DNA from: Croceibacterium soli
GTDB taxonomy: Bacteria; Pseudomonadota; Alphaproteobacteria; Sphingomonadales; Sphingomonadaceae
DNA: 64,000 nt
Direction: 5' to 3'
Assembly (NCBI RefSeq): GCF_009828065.1
Contig: NZ_WTYK01000003.1
Span: forward strand, 310,001 to 374,000
In this document: piece after piece, positions 34,734 through 43,930 of the stretch
Numbering within the stretch: the stretch's first letter is position 1
How the letters are laid out: each line of letters begins with the position of its first letter
Program-made: the position numbers and the translations under genes
The notes under the pieces: generated by a model
What the model was told of the DNA's origin: nothing
Database searches by the model: none
What the model saw: the letters and a program-made list of their open reading frames with translations, nothing else

Positions 34734-35270
34734 GTGCCCCATCGCCCTCCAAAGAGCACTTTCGACATCTATCGCGAAGGCGGCACGACGCGGGACATCT
34801 CCCTGCTGATCAAGCTGGTCCTGATGGTCCGCCGCTTCCGCAATCAACTCGACGAAGCCTTGCGCCGGATCGACCAGAGCACCGCGCGCATGGAGATGCT
34901 GAGCGCGATCCTGAACATGCAGGGACCGAAGTCGCAGACCGACCTGGCTCGCCGGCTGAGGGTCGAGGCGGCCACCGTCACCCGTATGATCGACATACTG
35001 GGCAAGGAAGGCCTGGTGGAACGCACGCCAGACCCGAACGACCGGCGGGTCAACCTGCTGTCCATCTCGCCGAAAGGCGAGGCCGTTCTCGCGGAGATCT
35101 TCCGCGTCTACGATCGCCTGCGGAGCCACTTGCTGCAGGACCTGAGTGCCGACGACGTCGAGCAGATGCACGCGATGATCGATCTCATGACCGCCCGGCT
35201 GGACGAGCCCGAGCCGGCCGCTCAGGTCGTCATCGAGCCGCTCGAAAGCGTCGACCGCCTGCGAAGCTAG
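34734..35270 (+). CDS. MarR family transcriptional regulator
   Basis: A 178-residue winged-helix regulator beginning at GTG 34734. The recognition region is LNMQGPKSQTDLARRLRVEAATVTRMIDILGKEGLVERTPDPNDRRVNLLSISPKG, given as location near residues 62-118, with flanking dimerisation helices. Effectors are usually aromatic compounds or stress signals. It converges with the uncharacterised gene at 35303 and no divergent target lies next to it. A direct GTTGAC repeat at 34634 and 34648 may be an operator, but this is weak. Confidence 0.88.
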   Translation: MPHRPPKSTFDIYREGGTTRDISLLIKLVLMVRRFRNQLDEALRRIDQSTARMEMLSAILNMQGPKSQTDLARRLRVEAATVTRMIDILGKEGLVERTPDPNDRRVNLLSISPKGEAVLAEIFRVYDRLRSHLLQDLSADDVEQMHAMIDLMTARLDEPEPAAQVVIEPLESVDRLRS

Positions 35271-35302
35271 AGCGCGACACGCTCCCCGAAGAACGCTGAG
35301 CC

Positions 35303-36349
35303 TTACTTTTCCGCTGCGGCCGCTTTCGCGCGCTCGGCGCGGGAGGCGGTGACGTAATTACGCAACTGCACGTTGCCCTCGTGGCAGGCGTACTCGAACA
35401 GTTCGTAATCGTCCTGTCGTTGCCAATCGAGCCGCGCGCCCCAGTCGGCGGTGAAGATGACGGGATCCGACCAGGTCATCTCGTAGACGATCGTGTCAGG
35501 CCCGGTCATCGTCAGCCGCTCGACGAGCTTCGCCTCGGTGCTGATCGGCGTGTCGTTCTCCGGCGGCGATCCGGTGGTGACGATGTTGGTCGCGGAAGGG
35601 CCCGGGCGGAAGTCGGTGGTTTCGATGACGAGGGTGTTCTCGTCCTCCCAATGCCCGCGGCTCCGGCCCATCCAGTTGCCGATCGCGGGGACGTCATGCG
35701 CCGTGCCGTCGACCGGTACGATGCGCACTTCGTGGATCATCTCAAGCTGGATGGCGACGAGCCCCGGCGCCTGGAACAGGCGGATGCCGTTGTTGTACTG
35801 CATCGGCAGCATCGAGGCGGGCAGGCCGCGGGTGATGCAGCGGTCCCAGCTGTCGAAGTCGGTCGCCCAGTCGAACTCCTGACCGGCACGCCAGCTCGAC
35901 CGCATCAGGGCCGACAGACGCTTGCCCTCCGCGGTCATCTCCGGCAGCCGGCCGTTCGCCGGCTGCACCAGCAGCGACGTGCGGCGGCTGGTCTCGCCCA
36001 TCTCCACCCAGTGGCCCTGGCCAATCTTGTCGCCGGCGTCCTCGTTGTCGTAGCGATTCGCCAGGCCTTCGATCCGCTCGTCGCGCTGGGCGAACTCCTC
36101 GTCGGTCAGGAACACCCGGTTGCCTTGCTCGGGCGTGCGCTGCAGCGGCAGGCCGTTGAGGTGCGAGATCGGCCAGGTCCCGCGGAAGTCGGGATCGCCC
36201 CATGCGGTCTTGGACGGCGCAAAATCGTCCGGCACCGGGGGCAGGACGGTGAGATCCTGGTCCTGCGCGGCGGTCGGGCTCGCCCCAGCGGGGGCAAGGG
36301 CGAGGGCCGCGGCACAAGCCAGCAGGCGCAATCTTCCAGTCAAAGCCAT
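35303..36349 (-). CDS. exported protein of unknown function
   Basis: A 348-residue protein with a signal peptide (LLACAAALALAPAGASPTAA). The mature part contains AWGDPDFRGTWPISHLNGLPLQR, LPMQYNNGIRLFQAPGLVAIQLEMIHEVRIVPVDG, WMGRSRGHWEDENTLVIETTDFRPG and YEYACHEGN-like FEYACHEGNVQLRN. These phrases recur in an uncharacterised family of secreted proteins of sphingomonads and acidobacteria, often near TonB receptors. The regular strands suggest a beta-rich fold; no catalytic motif is recognised. It lies 70 bases downstream of the small secreted protein gene and may be in one unit with the receptor at 37053. Confidence 0.75.
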   Translation of the reverse strand: MALTGRLRLLACAAALALAPAGASPTAAQDQDLTVLPPVPDDFAPSKTAWGDPDFRGTWPISHLNGLPLQRTPEQGNRVFLTDEEFAQRDERIEGLANRYDNEDAGDKIGQGHWVEMGETSRRTSLLVQPANGRLPEMTAEGKRLSALMRSSWRAGQEFDWATDFDSWDRCITRGLPASMLPMQYNNGIRLFQAPGLVAIQLEMIHEVRIVPVDGTAHDVPAIGNWMGRSRGHWEDENTLVIETTDFRPGPSATNIVTTGSPPENDTPISTEAKLVERLTMTGPDTIVYEMTWSDPVIFTADWGARLDWQRQDDYELFEYACHEGNVQLRNYVTASRAERAKAAAAEK

Positions 36350-36419
36350 GGTATCAGTCCGTCTTTAGGCGTGCGATGGGCGGGCAATCCGCTCTCGGAA
36401 CAGGCGAGGGCGCGGGTAA

Positions 36420-36947
36420 TCATCTCACCCGCTGGATCCGGAGCGAGCGCTGGTCGGCGTAGCGCATGAGGAAGCTGCCCAGGGCGCCGCTACGCAGCAC
36501 GATCTTGCTGCCCGCGCGCGGTGGATCGTACGAGGGCGGAGCGGCGTCCGCGAAGCGCCACTGCGCCCCGTCCTCCAGCGTCAAGAGGTACAGCCCCGGT
36601 TCGGTCTGCCGCGCCGTCCGCACCCGGGCCTCGATCTCTTCGGCAGGCCGCGCCTCACGCACCGGCTCCGGCTTTGGCAGGCTTTCGGCGCCGAAGCCGG
36701 CAGGCGGCCGCTCCGCAGGGGCCGGGGCGGCGATCTTCGGTTCGGCCTGGACCGTCGCCGCTGCCGCGATCAGCTGCGCCGCTTCGATCGTTTTGTCATA
36801 GCAGGCGACCCGAGCGCCGATCTCTCCGATGCGGGCGCATTCCGCCATCAGGCGGACCACGGCCTCATGGTCAGTGCGCGCATGGGCGCCCGAGGCCAGA
36901 AGGGTGCCGGCCAGAACGGCAGCGGCGAGGGTGCGGATCGCGATCAT
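36420..36947 (-). CDS. hypothetical secreted protein
   Basis: A 175-residue protein with a signal peptide (IRTLAAAVLAGTLLASGAHA). Residues about 30-50 read LMAECARIGEIGARVACYDK, a two-cysteine motif found at the start of several uncharacterised exported proteins. A Pro/Ala/Glu-rich linker and a small beta domain (LYLLTLEDGAQWRFADAAPPSY, then SKIVLRSGALGSFLM) follow. ATG 36947 is chosen for the signal peptide. It lies between the TonB receptor and the uncharacterised gene on the same strand. Confidence 0.7.
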   Translation of the reverse strand: MIAIRTLAAAVLAGTLLASGAHARTDHEAVVRLMAECARIGEIGARVACYDKTIEAAQLIAAAATVQAEPKIAAPAPAERPPAGFGAESLPKPEPVREARPAEEIEARVRTARQTEPGLYLLTLEDGAQWRFADAAPPSYDPPRAGSKIVLRSGALGSFLMRYADQRSLRIQRVR

Positions 36948-37052
36948 CGGCCTGTCTCCATTCGGGGAGCAGTGGCGGCGGGCCACTAAGGGAGGAAGGA
37001 CCCGCCGCCACTGCATGCTTCGCGGCCGACCGTCGGCCGGCCGCTCTGCCTG

Positions 37053-40000
37053 CTAGAAGCTCACGGTGGCGCCGACGTAGAAGCGCCGCCCGAGAACGTC
37101 GTACTGGCTGGGGTTGTACGGATTGGCCGCCCGCCCGAAACGGGGCGTGCCGTCGCCGATCACATCGTCGGTGAAGTACCCGACGTAGGGCGGATCGGCG
37201 TCGAACAGGTTGTCGATGCCCGCACGCAGGGCGATCGAGTCCATCAGCTCGTAGCGCGCGGTCAGGTTGAACAGGTCGTAGGCCGGGGCGCCCGCGACGT
37301 TCGTGGTCTCGTTCGTGGCTGCTTCGACCGAATCGATGGACGGCTTGTGCTGCCACTGGAGCCCGACCGAAGCCGGTCCGACCGAGTAGTTGAGCCGGGT
37401 GAACAGCTTCCAACGGTAGGATCCGGACTGCGTCCCGACCGCGTTGGCCGCTGAAGGGCCGAGCGTGCCGGCATAGTCGGTCAGCGGGATGGCGATCTGG
37501 TCCGGGGTGGTCGCGAACTCGTCGAGATACGTGAAGTTGACGTTGAGCGAGATCGCGCCCGGCAGCGGCAGCTCGGCATCGGCGAAGCGCAGCGCCCAGT
37601 CGAGCTGCACGTCGACGCCAGAGGTCTTCACCGCCCCCTGGTTGTCGTAGTTCACCTCGACCACCTGCTGCGTTCCGTTGGCGGAATCCCGCTCGATGCG
37701 GCGGCAGGCGTTGTTGAGCTCGAAGTTCGGGTTGAACTCGCGCGTGAAGCACTGGCGGAACACCGAATCGATGCCCTGCTGCGAGATGCCGTCGGTCAGG
37801 TGGATGTTGTAGTAGTCGACCGACAGGCGCAGCCGGTCGAGCCAGGGGTTGCTGGAGAGATCGGAGATCACCGCGCCGATGGTGTAAGTCTTGGCGGTTT
37901 CCTCCTGCAGTTCGTCCGCGCCGGCGAGCAGCGAGGTGAAGAACTGGCTGCCGATCAGCTCGGTGGTGCGCGAGTCGCTGTAGTAAGCGGCCGCGCCGTC
38001 CGCCCCCATCAGCTGCTCGCAGAGCGACCGGACTTGCGCCGCGGAATCGGGGTTGAGGTCCGGGTTGGCGGAGTAGTTGCCGTACTGCAGGGGGGAGGTG
38101 CCGTTCTCCGGAGCGCAGGGATCGCCGTCGCTCGCCAGCACGAGCTGGTTGGTGCGCGCGGTGAACAGCTCGCCCAGGTTCGGCGCGCGGCTGGCCTTCT
38201 GATAGCCGCCGCGGAACCGCAGCCAGCTGGTCGGCGCCCACTCGCCGTTGATCTTGTAGGTGCCGATTGTGCCCACCGAATCGTAGTCCGACATGCGGTA
38301 GCCGAGCTCGAGGTTGAGCTCCTCCACCAGCGGCAGGCCTTCGAGCACGGGAACCAGCAGCTCGCCATAAAGCTCGCGCACCGCGGTAGAGCCTTCGGTG
38401 CTCGCCTGCGGGAACGTGGTCGTGGTTTCGTAGAACGAGGAGCCCTCGAACGCCGAGCTGTCGGAGGTGAACTCGATCGAGTTCTTGCGGTACTGCCCGC
38501 CGACCGCGAAGCGCAGCTGGCCCGCAGGCAGTTCGAACAGGCCGCCCTGCAGGTTCGCTTCCACGAGATCCTGCACGATGCGGTTCTCGAACTGCAGGTC
38601 CGCGCTGGTGGCCGGATCGCAGTCCGCGCTGAAGGCGGAGTTGACGATGAACGGGCTAAGTCCGGTCTCGCAGCTTGCCGTGGCGCCATAGCGGGCGCCG
38701 TTGTTGCCCAGGGCGAAGAAGTTCCTCCCAAAGTTCGGAGAGGTGAGGATCGTGCGGAAACGCTCGATCGAGACGAGGCCGACGAGGTTGGTCTTGGCGA
38801 CGGTTTCGCCATGCGATGCGATCACGTCCCAGGTGAAGTCGGTGCCGGGGATTTCACCTTCGAAGCCGAGCTGCATCTGGAAGGTGTTGTTGAAGGTGTT
38901 CACCCCGCGCCGTCCGAACGCGTCGAGCGAGTAGTTCGCGGTCCAGGGCGCGTTCGGATTGGGACGGCTGTCCAGCAGCGCGGCGATGTTCGCCGGAACC
39001 GGGAAGACCTGCTTGTTGGTGCAGCCGCCGGTCGGCCCGCAGTTCAGCCCATAGCGCCCGCCGGCCATGAAGTCTGGATTGGTCGGGTTGTCGCTGAGGT
39101 CGTTCGGCGTGCCATCCGGCAGGACAGAGGAAACCCGGAAGCTGGCCGTCTCGGGGGCGTAAGGGCTGCCGGTGTAGACCTGGTCGTTGTAGGGGATGTC
39201 GGTCCCGGTCGAGCCGAGCAGCACCGTGTTGAACGACAGCGAGCGCGTTTCGGTACGGGCGAAGTAGGCCTGCCCCACGAAGGTTGCCCACGGCGCCACC
39301 TCGTAATCGCCTTTGGCGAAGAAGGAATAGCGGTCCTGCGGGGAGGACAGGATGCGATCCGGGTTATTCTGCTCCAGCAGGCCGGTGTCGATGATCTTGC
39401 GGGTGACCCCGTCGTCCAGCACGCCTTTGTAGTTGAGCAGCAGCGGGTGGTAGGTGCCGTTGGCGGTGGTGGACGTGTTCACCCACAGCGAACCATCCGG
39501 GTTGAAATAGATCGGGGTGCTGTTCGGGATGTTCACACCGGCGGGCCGGCTGGGGAAGTAGCTGTTGAGCAGCGCACGGTCGAACGGGTTCGAACCGGCG
39601 GTGGACAGGTAATTCTCCGACAGGAAGAATTCCTCACCGCGCACGAACGGGTCGGCGCGCGCTTCGCGGTAGGACTTGCGGTCCGAACGCAGCAGCTCCT
39701 CCCGCTTGTAGTATTCCATTCCCAGGAGGACGCTGCCCTGGCCGCCGTCGAGCGAGGAGCCGACGATCGCGGACAGGCGGTATTCCTCTCCGCCACCCTG
39801 CGGCGAGAAGCTGACCTGGCCGTCGAAATCGACGCCGGTGAAATCCTCCTTTAGGATGAAGTTGACCACGCCGCCGACAGCATCGGCGCCATAGGTCGAT
39901 GAAGCGCCGCCGGTGATGATCTCCACCCGCTGGATCGCGGCCGAGGGGATCGAGTTGATGTCGATCACGCCGGTGCCGTTGATCGGCGTGGCGCGGCGGC

Positions 40001-40439
40001 CATCGAGCAGGACGAGATTGCGGTTGGAGCCGAGCTGGCGAAGGCTGATCGTCGATGCGCCCGGCGTGGAGTTGGCGTTCGGCTGGATATCCGCGGTGTC
40101 GAACTGGGTCAGCGCCGGGCTGAACTGCGGCAGCTTGTTGAGGTTGGCTTCCAGGCTCACGGCGCTCGACTGCTCGATCAGGTCGGCATCGACCGTCACG
40201 ATCGGGCTCGTCGCCGTGTAGTCCGGTCGCGCGATGCGCGAGCCCGTGACGACGATGCCCCGCTCGGTGGTGGGGCCGCTGGCGTCGGGCATCGTGGTGT
40301 CCGGTTCCTCGCCGGCATCCAGCTCGGTCTCGGAATCGACGTCCTGCGCCAAAGCCGGTGCGGCGCCGAAGGCCATCGACGCTGCTGTCGTCATGAGGAC
40401 GAGGCCGTAAACCGCCCGTCCTTCCGCTCTCATTCTCAT
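37053..40439 (-). CDS. TonB-dependent receptor
   Basis: A 1128-residue outer-membrane receptor: signal peptide ending AAPALAQ, Asp/Glu-rich linker, TonB-box-like ERGIVVTGSRIARPDY, plug with LRQLGSNRNLVLLDGRRA and GASSTYGADAVGGVVNFIL, and a long barrel ending in FYVGATVSF. This subtype, with a Cys-poor large barrel and paired small Cys (NCGPTGGCTNK) loop, is expanded in sphingomonads for uptake of oligosaccharides, peptides or aromatic compounds; the ligand is unknown. ATG 40439 is preferred over 40454 because GGGAG is spaced correctly ahead of it. Unlike the receptor at 8801 it has no STN domain, so it is not wired to a FecI/FecR pair. Confidence 0.93.
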   Translation of the reverse strand: MRMRAEGRAVYGLVLMTTAASMAFGAAPALAQDVDSETELDAGEEPDTTMPDASGPTTERGIVVTGSRIARPDYTATSPIVTVDADLIEQSSAVSLEANLNKLPQFSPALTQFDTADIQPNANSTPGASTISLRQLGSNRNLVLLDGRRATPINGTGVIDINSIPSAAIQRVEIITGGASSTYGADAVGGVVNFILKEDFTGVDFDGQVSFSPQGGGEEYRLSAIVGSSLDGGQGSVLLGMEYYKREELLRSDRKSYREARADPFVRGEEFFLSENYLSTAGSNPFDRALLNSYFPSRPAGVNIPNSTPIYFNPDGSLWVNTSTTANGTYHPLLLNYKGVLDDGVTRKIIDTGLLEQNNPDRILSSPQDRYSFFAKGDYEVAPWATFVGQAYFARTETRSLSFNTVLLGSTGTDIPYNDQVYTGSPYAPETASFRVSSVLPDGTPNDLSDNPTNPDFMAGGRYGLNCGPTGGCTNKQVFPVPANIAALLDSRPNPNAPWTANYSLDAFGRRGVNTFNNTFQMQLGFEGEIPGTDFTWDVIASHGETVAKTNLVGLVSIERFRTILTSPNFGRNFFALGNNGARYGATASCETGLSPFIVNSAFSADCDPATSADLQFENRIVQDLVEANLQGGLFELPAGQLRFAVGGQYRKNSIEFTSDSSAFEGSSFYETTTTFPQASTEGSTAVRELYGELLVPVLEGLPLVEELNLELGYRMSDYDSVGTIGTYKINGEWAPTSWLRFRGGYQKASRAPNLGELFTARTNQLVLASDGDPCAPENGTSPLQYGNYSANPDLNPDSAAQVRSLCEQLMGADGAAAYYSDSRTTELIGSQFFTSLLAGADELQEETAKTYTIGAVISDLSSNPWLDRLRLSVDYYNIHLTDGISQQGIDSVFRQCFTREFNPNFELNNACRRIERDSANGTQQVVEVNYDNQGAVKTSGVDVQLDWALRFADAELPLPGAISLNVNFTYLDEFATTPDQIAIPLTDYAGTLGPSAANAVGTQSGSYRWKLFTRLNYSVGPASVGLQWQHKPSIDSVEAATNETTNVAGAPAYDLFNLTARYELMDSIALRAGIDNLFDADPPYVGYFTDDVIGDGTPRFGRAANPYNPSQYDVLGRRFYVGATVSF

Positions 40440-40907
40440 GGACCACTCCCTCATGGCTCGTCTCGGCTCGTTCGGCCGATCTCTTGTGTTCGGCTCCGCG
40501 CGGCGCGCCGGGCGGAGAAGGCGATTCGAGGGGAGATCGTGGCGTTCGTTGGCTCATATCGGTCTGGGTTTCAGGCGTTTTCCGCGCCCGCCCCAGTCCT
40601 GCATCTCTCCCCGTCCTCGAGCCGGTCGGGCCCGAGAGGCGCCGTCGTATAGCTAGCTAATCTTTACGTCCAGAGAGATTTGCAATGCAAAAATCTTAAT
40701 CAAAATGGTTTATCACCGTAACTAGTTGGCGATATGGCGGAAAGCCCCGGCGAGCGGCAGCCGAGCCGCTGCCATCTTCGTGGCATCGCGGCGTTGTGTG
40801 AGGCTTTCGCGCACGCGAAGCCGCGAAGGACCGGACCGGACCCTTCGCGGCTTCTGTTCGAATCGGATCGGCTCCGCCGCCCTCTGGCGGTGGATGCCAA
40901 CTGCCGG
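40440..40907. other. intergenic region without a gene, upstream of the TonB receptor
   Basis: 468 bases between the receptor and wrbA (both minus). The stretch 40655-40735 is AT-rich and probably holds the receptor promoter; it contains the palindrome TTTGCAATGCAAA at 40679-40691. At 40817-40854 there is a perfect 13-base inverted repeat (GAAGCCGCGAAGG and complement, 12-base loop), likely a 3' structure for wrbA. No reading frame looks real. Confidence 0.5.
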
Positions 40908-41507
40908 TTAGCCGGAGAGCTTCGCTGCCGTCTCCGCCACGCGGCGGCCGAGGTAGCGCGCGCCGTTGAGATCGACTTCGCTCGGCTGCCGCGATCCGTC
41001 GTTGTTGGCGATCGTCGTGGCGCCGTAAGGCGCGCCGCCGCGGACCACGTCGACGCCGTTCTGCTCCGTGAAGCCGTAGTCCAGCCCCACAATCGTGCAG
41101 CCCATGTGCAGCAGGTTGGTGATCACCGAGAACAGGGTCGTTTCCTGCCCGCCGTGCTGCGCGGCGGTGGAAGTGAACGCGGCGCCGACTTTGCCAATCA
41201 GCGCGCCGCGCATCCACAGCCCGCCGGTCTGGTCCCAGAAGCTCGCCATCTGGCTGGTCATGCGCCCGTAGCGGGTCGGGGTGCCGACCACGATGCCGTC
41301 GTAATCTGCCAGCGCATCCGGCCCTTCGATGCAGTCGTGCTTCATCGGCTGGAACCCGGCGGCCGCGACCACTTCGGCGGGGGCGGTTTCGGGCACGTGG
41401 CGGATGTCGCATTCGTGCCCGGCGCCGATCACCCCTTCGGCGACGGCGTCGGCCATCTGCGCGATGTGACCGTAGGACGAGTAGTAGAGCACGAGGATGC
41501 GAGCCAT
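40908..41507 (-). CDS. wrbA: NAD(P)H:quinone oxidoreductase, WrbA type
   Basis: A 199-residue flavodoxin-like enzyme: [24 protein letters not shown] binds the FMN phosphate, then [37 protein letters not shown] and [20 protein letters not shown] are diagnostic. It reduces quinones by two electrons, limiting radical formation. The gene is monocistronic and divergent from 41704; the 196 bases between them must hold both promoters. Confidence 0.95.
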   Translation of the reverse strand: MARILVLYYSSYGHIAQMADAVAEGVIGAGHECDIRHVPETAPAEVVAAAGFQPMKHDCIEGPDALADYDGIVVGTPTRYGRMTSQMASFWDQTGGLWMRGALIGKVGAAFTSTAAQHGGQETTLFSVITNLLHMGCTIVGLDYGFTEQNGVDVVRGGAPYGATTIANNDGSRQPSEVDLNGARYLGRRVAETAAKLSG

Positions 41508-41668
41508 GATGTTTCCTTCCGAAGTGGCGAATGCACCGGAACAGCGCGCCGCCCGGCGAGCAGTTCCGTCGATCGAATGCCGACACCGGCATTACCAAGC
41601 CCGCACCAGGCTGGAAATGTTCCGACAATCTTACTGAACGTTCCGATGTCGGCGCCCGCAGAAACTCC

Positions 41669-41694
41669 GGAACAGCCGGACTTCAGATCAGTTT
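41669..41694 (+). promoter_or_regulatory. possible EcfG-type promoter upstream of 41704
   Basis: GGAAC at 41669-41673, about 16 bases, then AGTTTC at 41690. The -35 matches the alphaproteobacterial general-stress consensus GGAAC; the -10 (CGTT expected) differs in the first base. The start codon lies only 7-10 bases beyond, so the transcript would be nearly leaderless. Confidence 0.25.
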
Positions 41695-41703
41695 CGCAAG
41701 GCG

Positions 41704-43923
41704 ATGACCCAAGCCACCGAACAACCCAACACCGTCAGCCCTAACGCATTGTCACTTCGGGAAGAATTGGCCGGGAATGCGATGAAGCGCCTGGGCCGGT
41801 TCGAACTCGGAGACCTCGACGTGGAGGTCCGCGCCGGACGCGATTCCGTGTGGTGCCTTATCCGGCGTGACGGGAAGGGCGGCCTGGCGCTGCGCACCGC
41901 CTATCTCGGCGGAGCGGCGTTCACCTGCACCGAGGCGACTGCGGAGCCCGGGCTGGCCCTGCAGATCGAAGTGAAGAGCGCCCTCGGCCGCCACCGACTG
42001 TGCTTCACCACCAGCGGCGCCGATCTGCATCGGCTGCGCGCGCAAGTCCTGTTCACGCCTGCCGAGACGATGCGTATCCCGCACATCCCGCGCGATCTCT
42101 ACCCGCTCGACGAGAAGGACGATCCGAGCAGAGTCCAGGGCAATGTCGAAGCGGCGCAGCGCGGGGTGAACGCAGGCCTGGTCTATTTTCGCATGGACGA
42201 GCCCGAGTTCGGCAGCGTCCTCTACTTCCAGAACCTCACCTCCCTGAACCCGTATTTCGAAGCCACCGGCACCAAGCCGGACGGTGTGGTCGGGGGAGCA
42301 TGGCCGGAACTGGGCTACCTGCCGCCCACGCCCGAGAGCCAGCAGGTCGACAACCCCGGGCTCTTGGCCAAGGGGGAGGAGATCGCACTGTCGGACGCCA
42401 TCATCGTCGTTCGCGACTGGGCGGCGAACAACGAGCGCGAAATGGCGCGCCAGTTCCTGCAGATGCTCGGCGTAGCATACCAGTCGTTCGAACTGCCGCG
42501 CGTGGATTACCGCGACTGGGTCGGACGTGCCGATCGCACGCTGCGCGACCTGCAGACCGCGCCGGTGGCACTGGAGAAGCACTTCGGCGATCTTTACGTG
42601 ATGCCATATGTCGAAGGCGAGGTGCCCGACGTGATGGTGCAGCTCTCCGTGATCCAGGCGCTGCACGAATACGCCAAGTGGGGCCGGGAGCCGATCCCGC
42701 TCAAGGACGAGCTCAAGAAGGGCCTCGAGAAATTCTACGATCCCAAGGTCAAGACGCTGCGCCGTTTCCTGCCGGACGTCGGCGACGAGAAGGACAACAA
42801 TGCGGTCGATTCATGGTACCTCTATCACCCGATGCTCAACCTCGGCCGGCTGGCGCTGGACGGCGACGAGCAGGCGCGCGAGCTGCTGCTGAAGTCGATC
42901 GATTACGGGATCGATGCGGCGCGGCACTTCAAATACGCCTGGCCGATCATGTACGACATCCGCGACTTCTCGATCATGCAGAAGGCCCGCGGCGACGAGC
43001 GCTTCGGGCAAACCGACGTCGGCGGGATCTACGCTTATGTCATGCTGCAGTGCTTCGAACTGACCGGCGAGGATCGGTTCATCAAGGAGGCGCGGGCGGC
43101 GCTCGACGCGGCGAAGGATTTGCGCTTCGACCTGCTCTACCAGGCGAACCTCACCGTCTGGGGTGCGGTGGCGTGCTTGCGCCTGTGGCGGATCACCGAC
43201 GATCCCGAGTACCTGGCGCAGAGCTACGTTTACCTGGCGGGCCTGTTCCATAACTGCGAGATCTGGGAATCCGAGATCGGGCACGCCAAGCACTACCGCA
43301 ACTTCATGGGCGTGACCTGCCTCCACGACGCTCCGTACATGGCCATGTACGAGTGCTTCGAAACTTTCGCCGGGTTCGACGAATATCTCTCCCAGGCCGG
43401 GCCCGATCTGGAAACCGCCGTGCGCATGCTGGTCAGCGAATACTGCAAGTATGCGCTCGACCGCGCCTGGTTCTACTATCCCGACGTGCTGCCGCGGGAG
43501 ATCATTCACACGGGCGAGCACCAGAGCGGGACGATCGATCCGACCCTCTCGTTCCCGCTCGAGGATCTCTATGGCGACGGACAGTCTCCGGGCCAGATCG
43601 GGCAGGAGATTTATGGCTGCGGCGGTGCGTTCGTCTTCGCCACGCGCTCGCACCATCACGTCGAAGGTGCACCCTTCCGGCTGTACTGCGACCACTTCGT
43701 CAGGACCCAGGAGCGTACCGGCGAGCGGGCACTGAGCGTGCGGCTCGACGGCGGGGAGAACTGCACGGCCAACGTCAGCCTCGTGCGGCTCAAGCGCAAG
43801 AAGCTGCCGAAGATCAGGGTCGCGACAGCCGGCGGCGACGCGATCCGGCCCCGGCTCACAACCGACGACCGCATCGACTTCCACGTCCCGGCCCATGGCC
43901 GGTTCGTGCTCACCTGGGAGTGA
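41704..43923 (+). CDS. uncharacterised protein, predicted (alpha/alpha) barrel carbohydrate-active type
   Basis: A 739-residue cytoplasmic-looking protein without a signal peptide. An N-terminal beta-rich part (residues 1-200, with VYFRMDEPEFGSVLYFQNLTSLNPYF) is followed by a helical domain with repeated aromatic-rich helices: NAVDSWYLYHPMLNLGRLAL, FKYAWPIMYDIRDFSIM, GGIYAYVMLQCFELTGEDRFIKEA and LTVWGAVACLRLWRITDDPEYLAQSYVYL, then a C-terminal beta segment (APFRLYCDHF..FVLTWE). This three-part layout resembles six-hairpin glycosidases, epimerases or lyases, but no family could be named with confidence. It ends 7 bases before an SDR gene, with which it is probably expressed. Confidence 0.65.
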   Translation: MTQATEQPNTVSPNALSLREELAGNAMKRLGRFELGDLDVEVRAGRDSVWCLIRRDGKGGLALRTAYLGGAAFTCTEATAEPGLALQIEVKSALGRHRLCFTTSGADLHRLRAQVLFTPAETMRIPHIPRDLYPLDEKDDPSRVQGNVEAAQRGVNAGLVYFRMDEPEFGSVLYFQNLTSLNPYFEATGTKPDGVVGGAWPELGYLPPTPESQQVDNPGLLAKGEEIALSDAIIVVRDWAANNEREMARQFLQMLGVAYQSFELPRVDYRDWVGRADRTLRDLQTAPVALEKHFGDLYVMPYVEGEVPDVMVQLSVIQALHEYAKWGREPIPLKDELKKGLEKFYDPKVKTLRRFLPDVGDEKDNNAVDSWYLYHPMLNLGRLALDGDEQARELLLKSIDYGIDAARHFKYAWPIMYDIRDFSIMQKARGDERFGQTDVGGIYAYVMLQCFELTGEDRFIKEARAALDAAKDLRFDLLYQANLTVWGAVACLRLWRITDDPEYLAQSYVYLAGLFHNCEIWESEIGHAKHYRNFMGVTCLHDAPYMAMYECFETFAGFDEYLSQAGPDLETAVRMLVSEYCKYALDRAWFYYPDVLPREIIHTGEHQSGTIDPTLSFPLEDLYGDGQSPGQIGQEIYGCGGAFVFATRSHHHVEGAPFRLYCDHFVRTQERTGERALSVRLDGGENCTANVSLVRLKRKKLPKIRVATAGGDAIRPRLTTDDRIDFHVPAHGRFVLTWE

Positions 43924-43930
43924 AACCGGA

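Noticed and set aside
37800-39854. A 684-codon plus-strand frame opposite the TonB receptor
   Set aside because: Antisense shadow; low-complexity Arg/Val/Gly-rich translation, while the receptor shows all plug and barrel motifs.
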